Assembly (NCBI GenBank): GCA_016584305.1
Contig: JACEEZ010009345.1
Coordinates: 743,217 to 807,216, forward strand
DNA: 64,000 nt
Reading direction: 5' to 3'
DNA from: Chionoecetes opilio
Taxonomy: Eukaryota > Arthropoda > Malacostraca > Decapoda > Majidae
Made by a program: the position numbers and the translations under genes
Shown here: positions 11,926 to 24,765 of the stretch, piece after piece
How positions within the stretch are numbered: position 1 is the stretch's first letter
How the letters are laid out: each line of letters starts with the position of its first letter
The notes under the pieces: generated by a model
The model's input: only the letters and a program-made list of their open reading frames with translations
What the model was told of the DNA's origin: nothing
Database searches by the model: none

Positions 11926-12349
11926 ACACCGTACTATTAGTGGAAAAATATTCATAAAAAATCCATTTTTTACCTGAGAGAGTGCACACTGTGCCCAAAA
12001 CAAACTTCACATTGGCCCACCTATGGACCCTCATGAATACTTAACTCAGATAATAAGGGTCATTTAAGGTTTTTTCTAAATTTTTTGGCACCTCGTCCGG
12101 GTGTCCCCCCCACGAGGGGGACACCGGATCAGGTATGGGGGGCACCGTATTGATATTTTTAAACTCATATTACATCAAAAATTATTGTGTTTTTTTTTGC
12201 CTGAAACAACAATATGCTAAGCCTAGACCACCCACCATTATTATAGGTGATAAATGAAAGATAAGCTCATATAAAATAGCAATTATTAAAAGATAGGTCT
12301 AGGTATTTTTATGCTAATATCAGAAGTTGCATCATGAAGAATGCAGCGG

Positions 12350-14420
12350 GGAAACACCTTCACCAGGTCAGCCTGCCTCTTGGTGATGACCTGGAGGTCC
12401 CAGGGACACTTGCACTGTTCGGGATCAACAGAAAGCTTCATCTAGGATGGTGGGAAGGTGAACGTGTCTCGGGTTGTTAGCGGACTTCCTCCGGAGAAAG
12501 AAGGTTTTAATTTTCCATCCTCCATGATGGCCAACACCGAGCAAACATAGCACACTAATGTGCCCACACCTTCCCTCCTCCAGCTTCAGCTGAACCAGAA
12601 CAAAGTCCCCCACCTGTGATGTTCGCAGGCAAAAGGGTTATGATGCTTGCAGTCCGGTTGCCCTCGTCGTCCACCTCATCCGGAGACTCGGAGGAGGTCG
12701 TCCGAGCTGAAGTCGGGACATCATCAACCTCCTCCTCGTCAGTGGGGTCTCCTACGGGACAGGCACAATTCTTCCGCTGTTGGACCCTCTTCTGTCCCAA
12801 TGTTTTCTTTTAGCCGCTCTGCTTCTTTTGTGGTCTTCCAGCTTCTGTCCTCTTCTCTGCCTTCAACCCAGGTCAGATATTGCCTCACTCATTCTCGGTT
12901 AAAATGCAGGCCCGCACCCTCTTCCGTCCCTTCCAAAGGACGAGGATTAGCCTTAGGGAACGGCCGCCTGACACACTCTGGGGTTAAGTCTGTTCTGTTG
13001 AGAAGGGTTTGTCCTGGGGTGGCAGGGTGCGTCGTGTGCTCGGGCCCGGGGTGGCAGGGTGCATCGTGCTGGGGCCCGGGGCTGGTGGAAGGCTCTGTCG
13101 TGCTGGGGTCGGGGTGGCAGGCTTTGTCGTGCTGGGGCCGGGGTGGCAGGGGGCGCGTGCTTGGGGCCCGGGGGTGGCAGGCTCTGTGTGCGGGGCGGTG
13201 GTGGCAGTCTCTGTCGGTGCTGGTGCTCGGGGTGGCAGGCTCTGTCGTGTGGGGCCCGGGCGTGGCAAGGGGCACATCAGCTAGCCTGGAGGACACAGCG
13301 GGAAGGGGTATAGCTTCTGGAGGTATGGCCTTCAGCAGTCGCTCCTCTCATCTGAACTCCTCCATCAGAAGAAAGTCGGAGTAAGTAGTAACTTCCACTA
13401 GAATTATGTGGGGTGCGGTCGCTCGGTACATGCGCTCCTACAAACACATCATCTGGGAAGATGTTGAGATTGAGTGGCCATATACCAGTCGCCCCGGAAA
13501 CCACTGAGAATGTTGAGGGGGTAGTGGCTTTGGTCATGCCCAGAAGCAAAACTCTGGCAACTATGGGGACTGTTATGTGCTCGTTAGGGTGCTATGAGCG
13601 CGTGGTCGTTCAGTTAGGGCACGCAGCAGAGGAATGTCTTTAAAGGGACCAAAGACACCACATACAATGGCTGAGTTTGTCTGTTGTATGCGGAGGCAGG
13701 TAAACAATCACGAACCATGCATTATCGCAAAAACTCAACAGGTGAATGTTCATGTGACATTCAGCATTGTCCATGATCAGAAGAATTTGCTTTCTACAGA
13801 AGACCAAGACTTCTCATAGAGAGCTGAAGGTCTGCACGAAGCATTCACCATTCACCAGCCCACTAGGATGACAAACCCTTTGGAACCAAAGAATAGGTGT
13901 TCCTCATGAAAGCGGGATGTCATCGGCATCTGGGAAGTATAAACACTGGAGGAAATGACTGCCCCACAGCATTATAATGCCACAAACTTCATGCTGTCAC
14001 CGCGTTCACGAGTTAACCTGCGTGGCTACTGGCTGGCCTCTCGCACACACAACCTTGACTGGCTCAAACAGTCGACAATGAACCTATCCAAATTGTATAT
14101 CCGGTCCGGCGTGAAGTTTACTTCTCCAAAGTAATGTGTTAAGCCTTAAAGAAGGTTCCACATTTGACTTTGTTGGAAGGCAACAATCCTGGCAAATGGA
14201 CCTGCCTTACGGAGCCTTCAATACAAGGTTTGGATGAGTTCATGAAGGCATAGTACCAGTCCCTGTCGCCATTTCTCTTTCTCCCAGGCAGCAGGCGATG
14301 CTCTTGCTCCCACAAGCTATTGGCATACTGGTTACACCATCCTACGCACATCGTTCATGGGCAGGCCGTATCAGTTTAAACATCTTGGCTGCTGTGGAGG
14401 TATAATCAGCAATGTATACT
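12350..14420 (-). pseudogene. Pogo/Tigger-like DDE transposase, decayed
   Basis: Read on the minus strand from 14420 downwards, pieces in different frames line up with pogo/Tigger-like (DDE superfamily) transposases as I know them. First comes an N-terminal RDWYYAFM block (about 14270). Then a core block like QSFPPVFILPR (about 13950). Then GIWPLNLNIFPDDVF (about 13480), the usual GI-P-N--F family signature. Then TPECVRRPFPKA (about 12960), and a tail reading GDFVLVQL and KIKTFFLRR (12425-12600). Multiple stops and frameshifts separate the pieces, and a G/C-rich minisatellite has expanded inside the C-terminal part. The protein would have bound and cut transposon ends; this copy cannot. The CENPB-type DNA-binding half was not recognised. 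Tigger versus jerky-like subgroup is undecided. Confidence 0.7.
13005..13275. repeat. GC-rich minisatellite inside the transposase remnant
   Basis: Units of about 30-38 bp built from GGGTGGCAGG, CTCTGTCGTGCTGGGG and CCCGGG. It sits between the GIWPLN and TPECVRRPFPKA parts of the decayed transposase, so it expanded within formerly coding sequence. Confidence 0.85.
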
Positions 14421-14504
14421 TTCTTGTTGAGGGCTATGAAACCCTATTGCTACGGGAAGCAAACAGCCCCCCAATATAGATAACTCCACGACAGCTTTTC
14501 GATA

Positions 14505-14700
14505 GATAGAAGGCGTTTTGTAACAAAAGAATTGAATTAGGACTTCTCTAAAAGGCCCTGGCTGGCCAACAAAAGTTGACAAAAAAATTTAAATAAATAG
14601 AGCGCTTGAAGGCATCCTTTAACAAAAGCAAGAAATTAATAGGACCTAGAAGGCCTTGCTGGCAATAAAAGCTAACAAAAAAAATGAAAAATTTTAAAAT
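14505..14700. repeat. Diverged tandem duplication, about 100 bp
   Basis: Two successive segments share AAGGC-TTTTAACAAAAG-AAT, GGACTT/CC-TAGAAGGCC and CAACAAAAGTTGACAAAAAA-type sequence. No coding function. 14700-15156 after it is non-coding with short GGTTAGGTTA runs. Confidence 0.55.
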
Positions 14701-15166
14701 CTATAAATCTAGAGACCCTTAAGCTATCCCTGAAGTCTTTTTGCATGACCGCTCCCAGGAGACCAAAAGAAGACGTGGGATGAGGTCATACAAAAAGACC
14801 TTGGGGAGATATGGAACTAAATAGAGCAACTTACAGCAAGATTGTTTTCTTGATGTGAATCTGTCAGCGGCTTCTTTCAGGCTGCAGGCTAGTGGCCACG
14901 CGGTGCCCTTTAAAGGCAGCCTCCAGGTCCCAGTGCGGTCCAGCTGCTTGTCGCTCTTCCTGCCATATTGCGAGGCATGATGACGGTTTGATGGCGGTAT
15001 AGGTTAGGTTAGATCTGAAAAGAGTTAATGACATAGAATCCTGCATAGTTAGGTTAGGTTAGTTTAGGTTAGCTTAGCCTTAGTATTTTTTACAGTGTTA
15101 GAGCGGGATTCTTGCATGGCCACCATATTATTTGTGGGTAATGGCGTCTGGCAATATTGTGGGGGG

Positions 15167-15830
15167 ATCACCCGAACGTCATGCCACAAAATATGCAGTG
15201 TTAAATGTTTTTTTAACCATAAAAAACTTAATTCTAGAATCATTCTAATAACATCAACATTATATCATAGTTAGTTCATGTGCTTATAGCATAATAAACA
15301 CTGATATAGCATTCATAATTTAATACCAATCACCTCAATTTACACCAACAAAAAAACACTGTTCCATTTAATTTAAAGCACTAGTTCACACCACCATTTA
15401 ATATCATGCTAATATGCATATGTCAGTCACTTTTTCTTATGTTTTTCTAAGTATTTAAAAATATATAGATTTTCCAAAATCGTAGTGATGCGGGAGGGAA
15501 TCACGAACGTCACGCCCCACGAAAATATGCAGTGTTAAATGGTTTTTTTAACCATAAAAATTAATTCTAGAATCATTCTAATAACATAAATCATTATATA
15601 ATAGTTAGTTTCATGTGCTTATAGCAAATAAAACACTGATTATAGCATCAAATGTAATACCAATCACCTTCAACTTTATGCCACAAAAAAAACACTGTTT
15701 CCATTTAATTGAAATGCACTAGTTCACCACCAACATTTTAATATCAGGGAATATACATAGTCAATCACTGTTGGTTTGTTGATGTAGGTATTTCAAAAGA
15801 TAAGCTTTTCAAAAAATTTCACTGTACGTT
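15167..15830. repeat. 330-bp tandem duplication
   Basis: 15167-15496 and 15497-15830 are two copies of one A/T-rich unit beginning near ATATGCAGTGTTAAAT. Differences are mostly single-base indels, which suggests either old duplication or sequence-consensus error. No ORF conserved between the copies. No gene is seen on to about 16240. Confidence 0.8.
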
Positions 15831-16242
15831 GTGACCCCCGCCACTTCACATACGTTGATCCCCCGCGCCACAATTTTTTTTGTAAAATAATGCCACCGCG
15901 GCCGTTCGAAAGCATGCACTACTTTTCAATCAATAACATGTCAATACGGTTATACCTCGTATTGCAAACTTACCTCACCAAAAGAATAACGCCATCACAG
16001 CCGACATGAGACACATATAAGAAACGGCGAAAAGTAACAAGGAACATACGAAAAATAAAAATTTCTTACATGGTAAACACGGACGGTGACGCTGACGCTA
16101 CCCTGTTGCTCGCATGTAGTTCACTGCGGGTGGCGGCTGCATCCGTGGTGGCATGGGTGGCGCGAAATTTGAATTAATTTTTTCGCGTTGTAGCCTTCGT
16201 ACGGTGATCCCCCCCGTCGGGTGTGACCCCACCCCACCCTAC

Positions 16243-16405
16243 ATGGTGTATAGTGACAGGTGTGTTGCGAGGCCGTACAGGTTGTATAGTGACAAGGTGT
16301 GTTGCGAGCGTACAGGTGTGTAGTGACAGGTGTGTTTGCGAGGCCGTAACCGGTGTTAAGTGACAGGTGTGTTTCGAGCCCGTACCAGGTGTGTAGTGAA
16401 CAGGT
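16243..16405. repeat. 33-36 bp minisatellite, five units
   Basis: GTGACAGGTGTGTTGCGAGG with variable CCGTACAGGTG spacers. Shared with 11855-11925. Confidence 0.8.
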
Positions 16406-16518
16406 GTGTGTATGTGGTAAAGCGGAGAGAGGGATAAGAGTGCAGTGTAGCCCCCGAGTGTGTGTGTGTCTGACCTTAAAGAGCGAACGCGCACGTTTTC
16501 TGTCCACTATACGGCGTC

Positions 16519-16550
16519 AAGGGGGGGGGGGGGGGGGGGCCCCCCCCCCC
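16519..16550. repeat. Poly-G/poly-C junction
   Basis: A run of about 19 G followed directly by about 12 C, which could form a hairpin and is a common site of sequencing or assembly error. Confidence 0.8.
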
Positions 16551-16855
16551 GTACCGCGCGGCCACGGGACGGCCGCGAGGCACAGTCGGTCCATAGAAGC
16601 TAACTCTCGGGGATTACAGGAAGTTTAAATGAATCAAAAACCTTTGGCCTAATCAAAAAACCTTTCATAATTAGGTATATTGAATGAAAGTAGTAGTTTT
16701 TTTTTTTTTTTTTTCCGTACACTGTGATTTGAGTATTTCGTACATACCTGGTGCGTTTCGTAACTCTAGTAGTTCAAGTTCAACTCTGAGCTGAGTGTAC
16801 GAAACGACTATGTTTCCATATAGACTACGAAACAACTTTGGTAATAATGGACGAG

Positions 16856-16935
16856 AGTTTCGCGGTCGTTTTCAGAGACATCAACTATTTTTTCTTGGCC
16901 TACAATAGGTGCTTGTTGCAATGGAGATAGTTTTA
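16856..16935 (+). mobile_element. MITE M1, left-end fragment
   Basis: TGGACGAGAGTTTCGCGGTC followed by TTTTCAGAGACA and ATGGAGATAGTTTTATTTTG, matching the left part of the M1 copy at 42833. No right end found before the satellite starts. Confidence 0.5.
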
Positions 16936-16977
16936 TTTTGCGCAACCCCCCCCCAAAAAAAAAAAATAATAAATATG

Positions 16978-18215
16978 AAACCTAACCTAACCTTATAGGT
17001 TTTAATGAAACCTAACCTAAACCTTATAAGGTTTTAATGAAACCTAACCTAACCTTATAGGTTTTAATGAAACCTAACCTAACCTTAAAGGTTTTAATGA
17101 AACCTAACCTAACCTTAAAGGTTTTAATGAAACCTAACCTAACCTTAAAGGTTTTTAATGAAACCTAACCTAACCTTATAGTTGTAATGAAACCTAACCT
17201 ACCCTTAAAGGTTTTATGAAAACCTACCTAACTTAAGGTTTTGAATGAAACCTAACCTAACCTTATAGGTGTAATGATACCCTAACCTAACCTTATAGGT
17301 TGTATGAACCTAACTAACCTTAGTTTTTAATAATGACACCTAACTAACCTTAAAGGTTTTAATGAAACTAACTCTAACCTTAAAGGTTGTAATGAACAAA
17401 CCAACCTTAAAGTTGTAATGAAACCAACCTAACCTATAGGTTTGTTAATGAAACCTACCTAACCTTAAAGGGTGTAATGAGCCTAACCTAACCGTAAGGT
17501 TGTAATGAACCTAAAACCTAACCATTAAAGGTTTTAATGAAACCTACCTAACCTTAAAGGTTTAATGAAACCTAACCTAACCTTAAAGGTTGTAATGAAA
17601 CCTAACCGAACCTTATAGTTTGTAATGAAACCGTAACCTAACCTAAGTTTTTAAATGAAACCTAACCTAACCTTATAAGTTGTAAGGAAACCTAGAACCT
17701 AACTTAAAGGTTTTAAATGAAACCTAACTAACCTTAGGTTGTAATGAAACCTAACCTAACCTTAAATGTTTTAATGAACCTAACCTAACCTTAAAGGTTT
17801 TAATGAAACCTACTAACCTTAAAGGTTTTAATGCAGACCTAACCTAACCTTATATGTTGTAATGAACTAACCTAACCTTATAGGTTTTAATGAAACCTAA
17901 CCTAACCTTAATAGGTTGTAATGAAAACCTAACCTAAACCTTAAGGTTTAATGGAACCTAACCAAAAAAAAAAATAAACTTAAAGTTCATGAAACCTAAC
18001 CTAACCTGATAGGTTGTATGAAACCTAACTAACCTTTAAAAGGTTGTAATGAAACCTAACTAACCTGTAAAGGTTTTAAATGAAACCTAACCTAACCTTA
18101 AAGGTTTTTAATGAACCTAACCTAACCTTACAGGTTTTAATGAACCTACCTTACATTAAAGGTTTTAATGAACCTACCTAACCTTATATGCTGTAATGAA
18201 ACCTAACCTAACTTA
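16978..18215. repeat. 30-bp satellite with telomere-like core
   Basis: About 40 units of AAACCTAACCTAACCTT followed by A/T-AGGTTTTAATG. The CCTAACCTAACC part equals the arthropod telomere unit TTAGG on the other strand, and each unit also holds its own inverted AGGTT. Many one-base indels. 18216-18607 downstream has no gene. Confidence 0.9.
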
Positions 18216-18607
18216 ACCACAAAGTGTACTTTTTTTTCTTTCTTTTTTTCCTCGCAAAATAAAAGCTACTCCATTAGAACAACACCGCTTCTTCGAGCGC
18301 TATGATCTTTGTATCATAACCGCACTCATGTCTGCTTCCGTTCCCCACTATGGACCCCTTTACTCTAACTTGAGGTAAGGATTGATTTGAAATCTTCAAG
18401 CCTATATAGTTGTCAGGTGATGTTGATTTTTCATGTTACCTTATTTTTGATGAACAGCCAATTAAAGTACAGGAAAATTTATAACGCTCTAAAACAACTG
18501 GCGCCATGTTTGGATCTTCAAACAGCGAAGTTTAACAGAGCAAACACTGTGAAGCGGCCACTACTATTATGTACTACCTAATATACACCAACTTTGCATT
18601 ACCCCTG

Positions 18608-19172
18608 ACTACCGCAAGATGACCAGTAATCCTTCCGCAGTGATGGGTAGGTATTCACTGTGTTTGTGAATATGAATTTGTAGTTTTATGAGGAAACCGT
18701 GGATAGACAGAGATAGAGTGGCCCGTGACCCAGACGAAGTGATGACTTCTGGGATCGGCATTCCTTAGGCTTCCTACAGGGCCCAAAGTTTTTTTAAATT
18801 AACCTGCAATGACATGTAAAGCTCGACAGATAGACGAACTCATAGAGGAACAGGTAGAAATGTATGGCTTTTTTTCCCCACATAAGCAAACCATACCCCG
18901 TCCGTCACTCTACTCACGCCCTACAATCTTTACTACCGTAACTTTCTACCTGTTCCTTCTATGAGTTCGTCTATCTGCCTACTGTATAGTCATTGCAGGT
19001 TCATTTCAGCTCACTATAAGGAATGCCGAGATCAAAGTCACCACTTGTCTGGTTCACGGCCCTACTTATCTCTGTTCTATCACCACTTTTTTCCTTATAA
19101 CACAACTTACATATTCACAAACAAAAAAAACAGTGAATACCTACTAGCAATCACTTGAAGAGGATTACTGGG
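18608..19172. mobile_element. Foldback element, arms about 270 bp
   Basis: TGACCAGTAATCCTTC... on the left pairs with ...AGGATTACTGGGCA on the right. GACGAACTCATAGAGGAACA pairs with its complement across a loop centred near 18885. Arms are diverged by several indels. Non-coding. Confidence 0.75.
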
Positions 19173-19229
19173 CATCTTTGCTAGTAGGGGTGAATGCAAG
19201 TAGTAAGGTGTTAGGTAGTAAATAAAACT

Positions 19230-19512
19230 ATTAATTTTACAAGGGTAGGTTAGTTTAGTAATTATTTTTTTATGGGGGTCTCGCTATGAGGGTTATTAGG
19301 GAATTTATGTTAAGTTAGGTTATAGTGAGTCTTTAGTATTATTAATATTAAACATGATCTATTATTGGGTCCAGGGGGGTCGTTTAAGGAGGGGAGGGGG
19401 GTGGAAGGGGGCATCTCCGCCTCCACTTTATAATTACAGTTGTTAGAGGTAGCTGAAGGATCTGTGAAGGTCTGGAGGAGAAAAACACTCTAATAAGTGC
19501 GGGAAAGGCCTA
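19230..19512. mobile_element. MITE M2, truncated right half
   Basis: GGTCTCGCTATGAGGGTTATTA, GGGGTCGTTTAAGGAGGGG and AATAAGTGCGGGAAAGG match the right half of the M2 copies at 4520, 38725 and 59068. The left half is missing. Confidence 0.65.
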
Positions 19513-20039
19513 AAACTTTACCTAGCTCACTGCGTGTTGTATCTTAACATGAAAAACCCAGCCTGTCTCTCCCTAACCTCAAGCCCTTGCATACTGCATA
19601 CTACTTCCCTCAACTTATCACCAGGGGCTCAGCTAAAGCCCCACAGCTACATATCAATTTGCAGTTTAACTTCTCCATGCACAAGTACATACATTATAAC
19701 ACTGGGGAACAAATTTTTGTTGAGTTTAGTCTGACACTTGTTATTAAGTAATTTTTGGGGTGCTGAATCCGAAAACTATCTCAGTTTTTTCTCTATCACG
19801 TCAAGTTTTTGAACTGTAGGATTTTCGTTTTTCCTTAAAAATATGAAAATACTGGTATCATAACAGTAACAGTGCTTATTTTATAAAAAGTTGTAAATGT
19901 TAAACATACAATGAAAAATGAAAGAAATAGGCATGAATAACTGGTTTATTTACATTATCATTTTTATTAGAAAGGTAAGGCTATAATTGTGTGCAGGTTA
20001 GGTAAAAATTTACTTGGTACTTTGTCTGGAGTGTTGCAA

Positions 20040-21560
20040 CTTGAGGACTATCGCGTTTGATGCTCACAGCAATAGTCCAGCCATCATATCACCTCCATCT
20101 ACCCTGGTAACGTTCTTCATAACCTTCAAATTCTTGGTGGAAATCTTTCACCCTGCTCGTCGCTAGCACAACCAAGATTTTTCCGGAAGTTGGCAGATGG
20201 CTAATGCAAAAAATGAACTTTAATCTCATGTTCAACCAAGCGCTTTGTACTCTCCAATAGTTTCTGAACAATTTCTGTGTAATTACTTGCCACGTGTAAT
20301 TCAAGAAAGTTCTTGACGACGTCTTTGAATGATAGCCAAGCATTCTTTTCAAGGTCTGACTAGTACCCTTGACGTTGAAATGTTCTCTTGATGAGGCTGT
20401 CGAATTTGTGGACCATCAACACACGCGGCCTGATTTTTTCAATTTGACAGTCCAGAAATGTTTAAGATGATGTCTTCAAACAGTCCGCCATCAGTTGACA
20501 ATGCTTTTACAAATGTTTCAGAGACCTAGTTTTAATGTGCAGAGGTGGGAATATTATTTCTTCCTGTCAACAATTGGCTCATGTACAATGTTAGGATCTC
20601 CAGGTTTTAAGATCAGATCTCGGAGTGCCTACTTCGTCTGACCAATGCTTCTCTCGAGCTCTGCTATCCCACATACAGAGAAAGCAGGGATACCTTTGTG
20701 TACCACGTTGTTGCAAACAAGAGAAGGACAGACCATTTTAAGGTCAACACAGATGATCCAATTGTGTTTTTCATATTGCATAAATCAATGACTCTCTTTA
20801 CATCGCCATATTCTTCACGAAGACAGCCCTGAATGCCCAATAGGGACTGCGCCAACAATTGCCATTTTGTAGAAGGACACACTTCCAGCTCCGCTTTGAG
20901 GCTATCAATAAACATCGCATTCATTTGGATTGTAGATTGAAAGCCCTAATTCCTGCAGTAAACCAGGGAATGTTATGGGCAAACACAAAACCGTTGCAAC
21001 TTCGAAGTACTGCAGAATGTACTTTTTTCTGGTTCGAAAGTATGATCCCTTCACTCCTTGTTCAAGTATGGTTTTTCTCGTTCGTCTTTGATGCTAGTAT
21101 TTCTGAAGCTTTTTTGGATAGGCCCAAATCACGTGCTAAATCATTCAACTCGTGGCTGATCAATCCCCATACTAACTGAATCCCTCGTGATGTGAAAATC
21201 TGCATCATTGCTGTCCTTGCTGCGTTCTTCAACAAATCCTCAGATCTTCTAGAGGATGTAGTTGTCGAAACTGGCACTGGAATTCAGCTAATGAGGCAAT
21301 TGGTCTTATATCTGACGGGTAGATTAGGATATTCTATTTTACTTTGTATTTTTTCTTGTATAAATCTGATGTTTTCACTAAACAAAAGTAACAGTCTGAT
21401 GGAATGATCTTTTTGCTCTCGCCAAACCATGGGGATACCAAATCCACTTTTCACGTGTTCCTTTGGTCCACATCTTAATCTCTCGACAACACTGCTTGCC
21501 CCTTTGTGAGGGGGCCCATCGCTTGTCTTGATCACCGAGTTCACACTTTAAAATCTAGCG
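20040..21560 (-). pseudogene. Multicopy invertebrate repeat-family protein, broken
   Basis: On the minus strand, fragments in shifting frames match a transposon-like, unnamed protein family that I recall as abundant in insects, cnidarians and crustaceans. In order they are MVWREQKDHS and KIEYPNLP (about 21400), LISHELNDLARDLGLSKKAS (about 21120), FIDSLKAELEV (about 20900), a GPQIRQP block (about 20430), and EERYQGRW followed by a Trp/Ile-rich SIKRDSPQ block (about 20060-20100). Spacing fits a roughly 500-residue ancestor. Frameshifts and stops break it throughout. No biochemical role is established to my knowledge. It could be a captured gene of a large element; no terminal repeats were found around it. 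Confidence 0.6.
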
Positions 21561-22790
21561 AAATAATGCTTGTTTGAACAATACGCTGATGCTGCCCTCT
21601 GCCCTTGGAATGGTGAAACTGACCAACATATATAGCAGAGTGGAGTCAGGGTTGTTTAGGCATTTACGACGATACGTCAGGAGCAGACATGATCTGAAAC
21701 AAAAGAATATATACCTATGTAAATAAAACACTAAGCTGGGAATAGTTACAAGCTTTTGAAAACAAAAAAACCGATCATAAAACGAAATAGAATTACAATG
21801 GTATGTTGTTACAAGGTTTTAGAGAAAAGCCATAACAAATCCTCCTAATTCCTACTATCCTACTTTCTGTTTGCAGAATTGATAGTTACTGACCTATTGG
21901 AGCTGCACACACCTCTCACCGCACTGTCTCAATTGTAACTGCACAAACAAGTGCCAATACTCTCGATGTAGATCAAAATCGTATCAGCTGGCAATTTTGA
22001 CTACAGGTCACAAGTGGAATTTTGCTATCTGGAGGGTAAGTTGTGGAGAATAAACTTGACGTGCTAGAAAAAAACTGACTACAGATTTGGAATCAGCATT
22101 CCGAAGTTTAGTCTAATACTCAAAAATCTAACTCAACAATTTTTTTTTCTTCAAATTGTTTCCCCATTGTAATACATCAATGGGGTCTTCCACAGCAATA
22201 GTATGAATTTTTCCTTCTCGAGAACTCACGGCCTTGCAGAATCCACCACTGTTTCCTCTTTTTCTTGGTCTTTAAGCATGAGTTATGATACATTCTCTGG
22301 AGTTTTAATTGTTGGTGTTTTGCACATTAGCACAAAACAAGCATAATATGTTCTTTTGTCTGGGACATGTTTGAATGCATAGATAGGTACTGCTGCGGTC
22401 TTCTGAGCCAAAACAAGCCGATCAGCTGATCAGGCGAGTATCTGAGTCTGCGCTTACTACGTCACAACCAATCACAGCGCGTTTCCGCCGTGTTGTGATA
22501 TTATTGGCCAAAAAAAAGCCATATATTTATTTATGGTGCATTTCTCAGGCAAACTAATATGAGTACCGTGATATGTAGCCTATATTGCCCAAAGCTTCAT
22601 AATACTCCGTGTTTTAGGTGTGAGTAAACGGTCCATTGTTAACAAGTATAAAAAATATACTTATATCTATATCTAGTTAAATTACCTAGTATAACAAAGT
22701 ATACATATCCACCTATATTTTTTTTTTAACTATCAAGGGATGGATGACTGGAGTGGGGTAGATGGCTTACTTTAAGAGTGGATGGGTGGG
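21561..22790. other. No gene recognised
   Basis: Mostly unique-looking A/T-rich sequence. On the minus strand near 22180-22280 a short frame reads GGFCKAVSSREGKIHTIAV, but nothing around it confirms an exon. CCAAT-like words lie near 22470. Confidence 0.4.
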
Positions 22791-22985
22791 TGGGGAGTGG
22801 GTGTGGGGTGTGTGGGTGGTGTGTGTGTGTGTGTGTGGGTGTCTGTGTGTGTGTGTGTGTGTGTGGGTGTGTGTGTTGTGTGGTGTGGTTGTGTCGTGGG
22901 TGTGGGTGTGTGGTGTGTGTGTGTGGTGTGGGTGTGTGTGTTGTGTGTGGGGTGGGTGGTGTGTGGTGTGTGGGTGGCGTGTGGT
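22790..22985. repeat. (GT)n-rich compound microsatellite
   Basis: GTGTGTGG and GTGTGTGTGT blocks. His/Thr/Pro or Cys/Val-rich frames on either strand are artefacts. Confidence 0.9.
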
Positions 22986-23227
22986 GTCCTGTTTGTACAG
23001 ACATAGCGCACATGCTTTGCTGACGCGCGATACACAACCAGACAGCAACGCGAGCCGCAGAAACAAGGCTTTGTTTGGTTTTTGAGCAAGATGGCGGGAC
23101 AGTTGGAACCAAGTGCTGACAGTGCTTCCTCGATCCATGTTATATAGATCAGTGGATAGTAGCCTACAATAGACGTGTAGATATGGTACATATGCGTGTA
23201 ATAAAAAAAAAATTACGTATGATTTAG

Positions 23228-24642
<1,415 letters not shown>

Positions 24643-24765
24643 TAAATATTCCTTTTTATTGTTTTTGGGTAGCAGGCTACTATAGCAGCAATTTTTGGGG
24701 GGCTGAGTCCTTGACTTGGGGGGGCTAAGTCCCCCTTAGCCCCCCCGCGGTGACGCCACTATACG

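Noticed and set aside
12647..13384. 245-codon plus-strand frame as a gene
   Set aside because: The opposite strand carries ordered transposase motifs and the middle is a minisatellite; the plus frame is a shadow.
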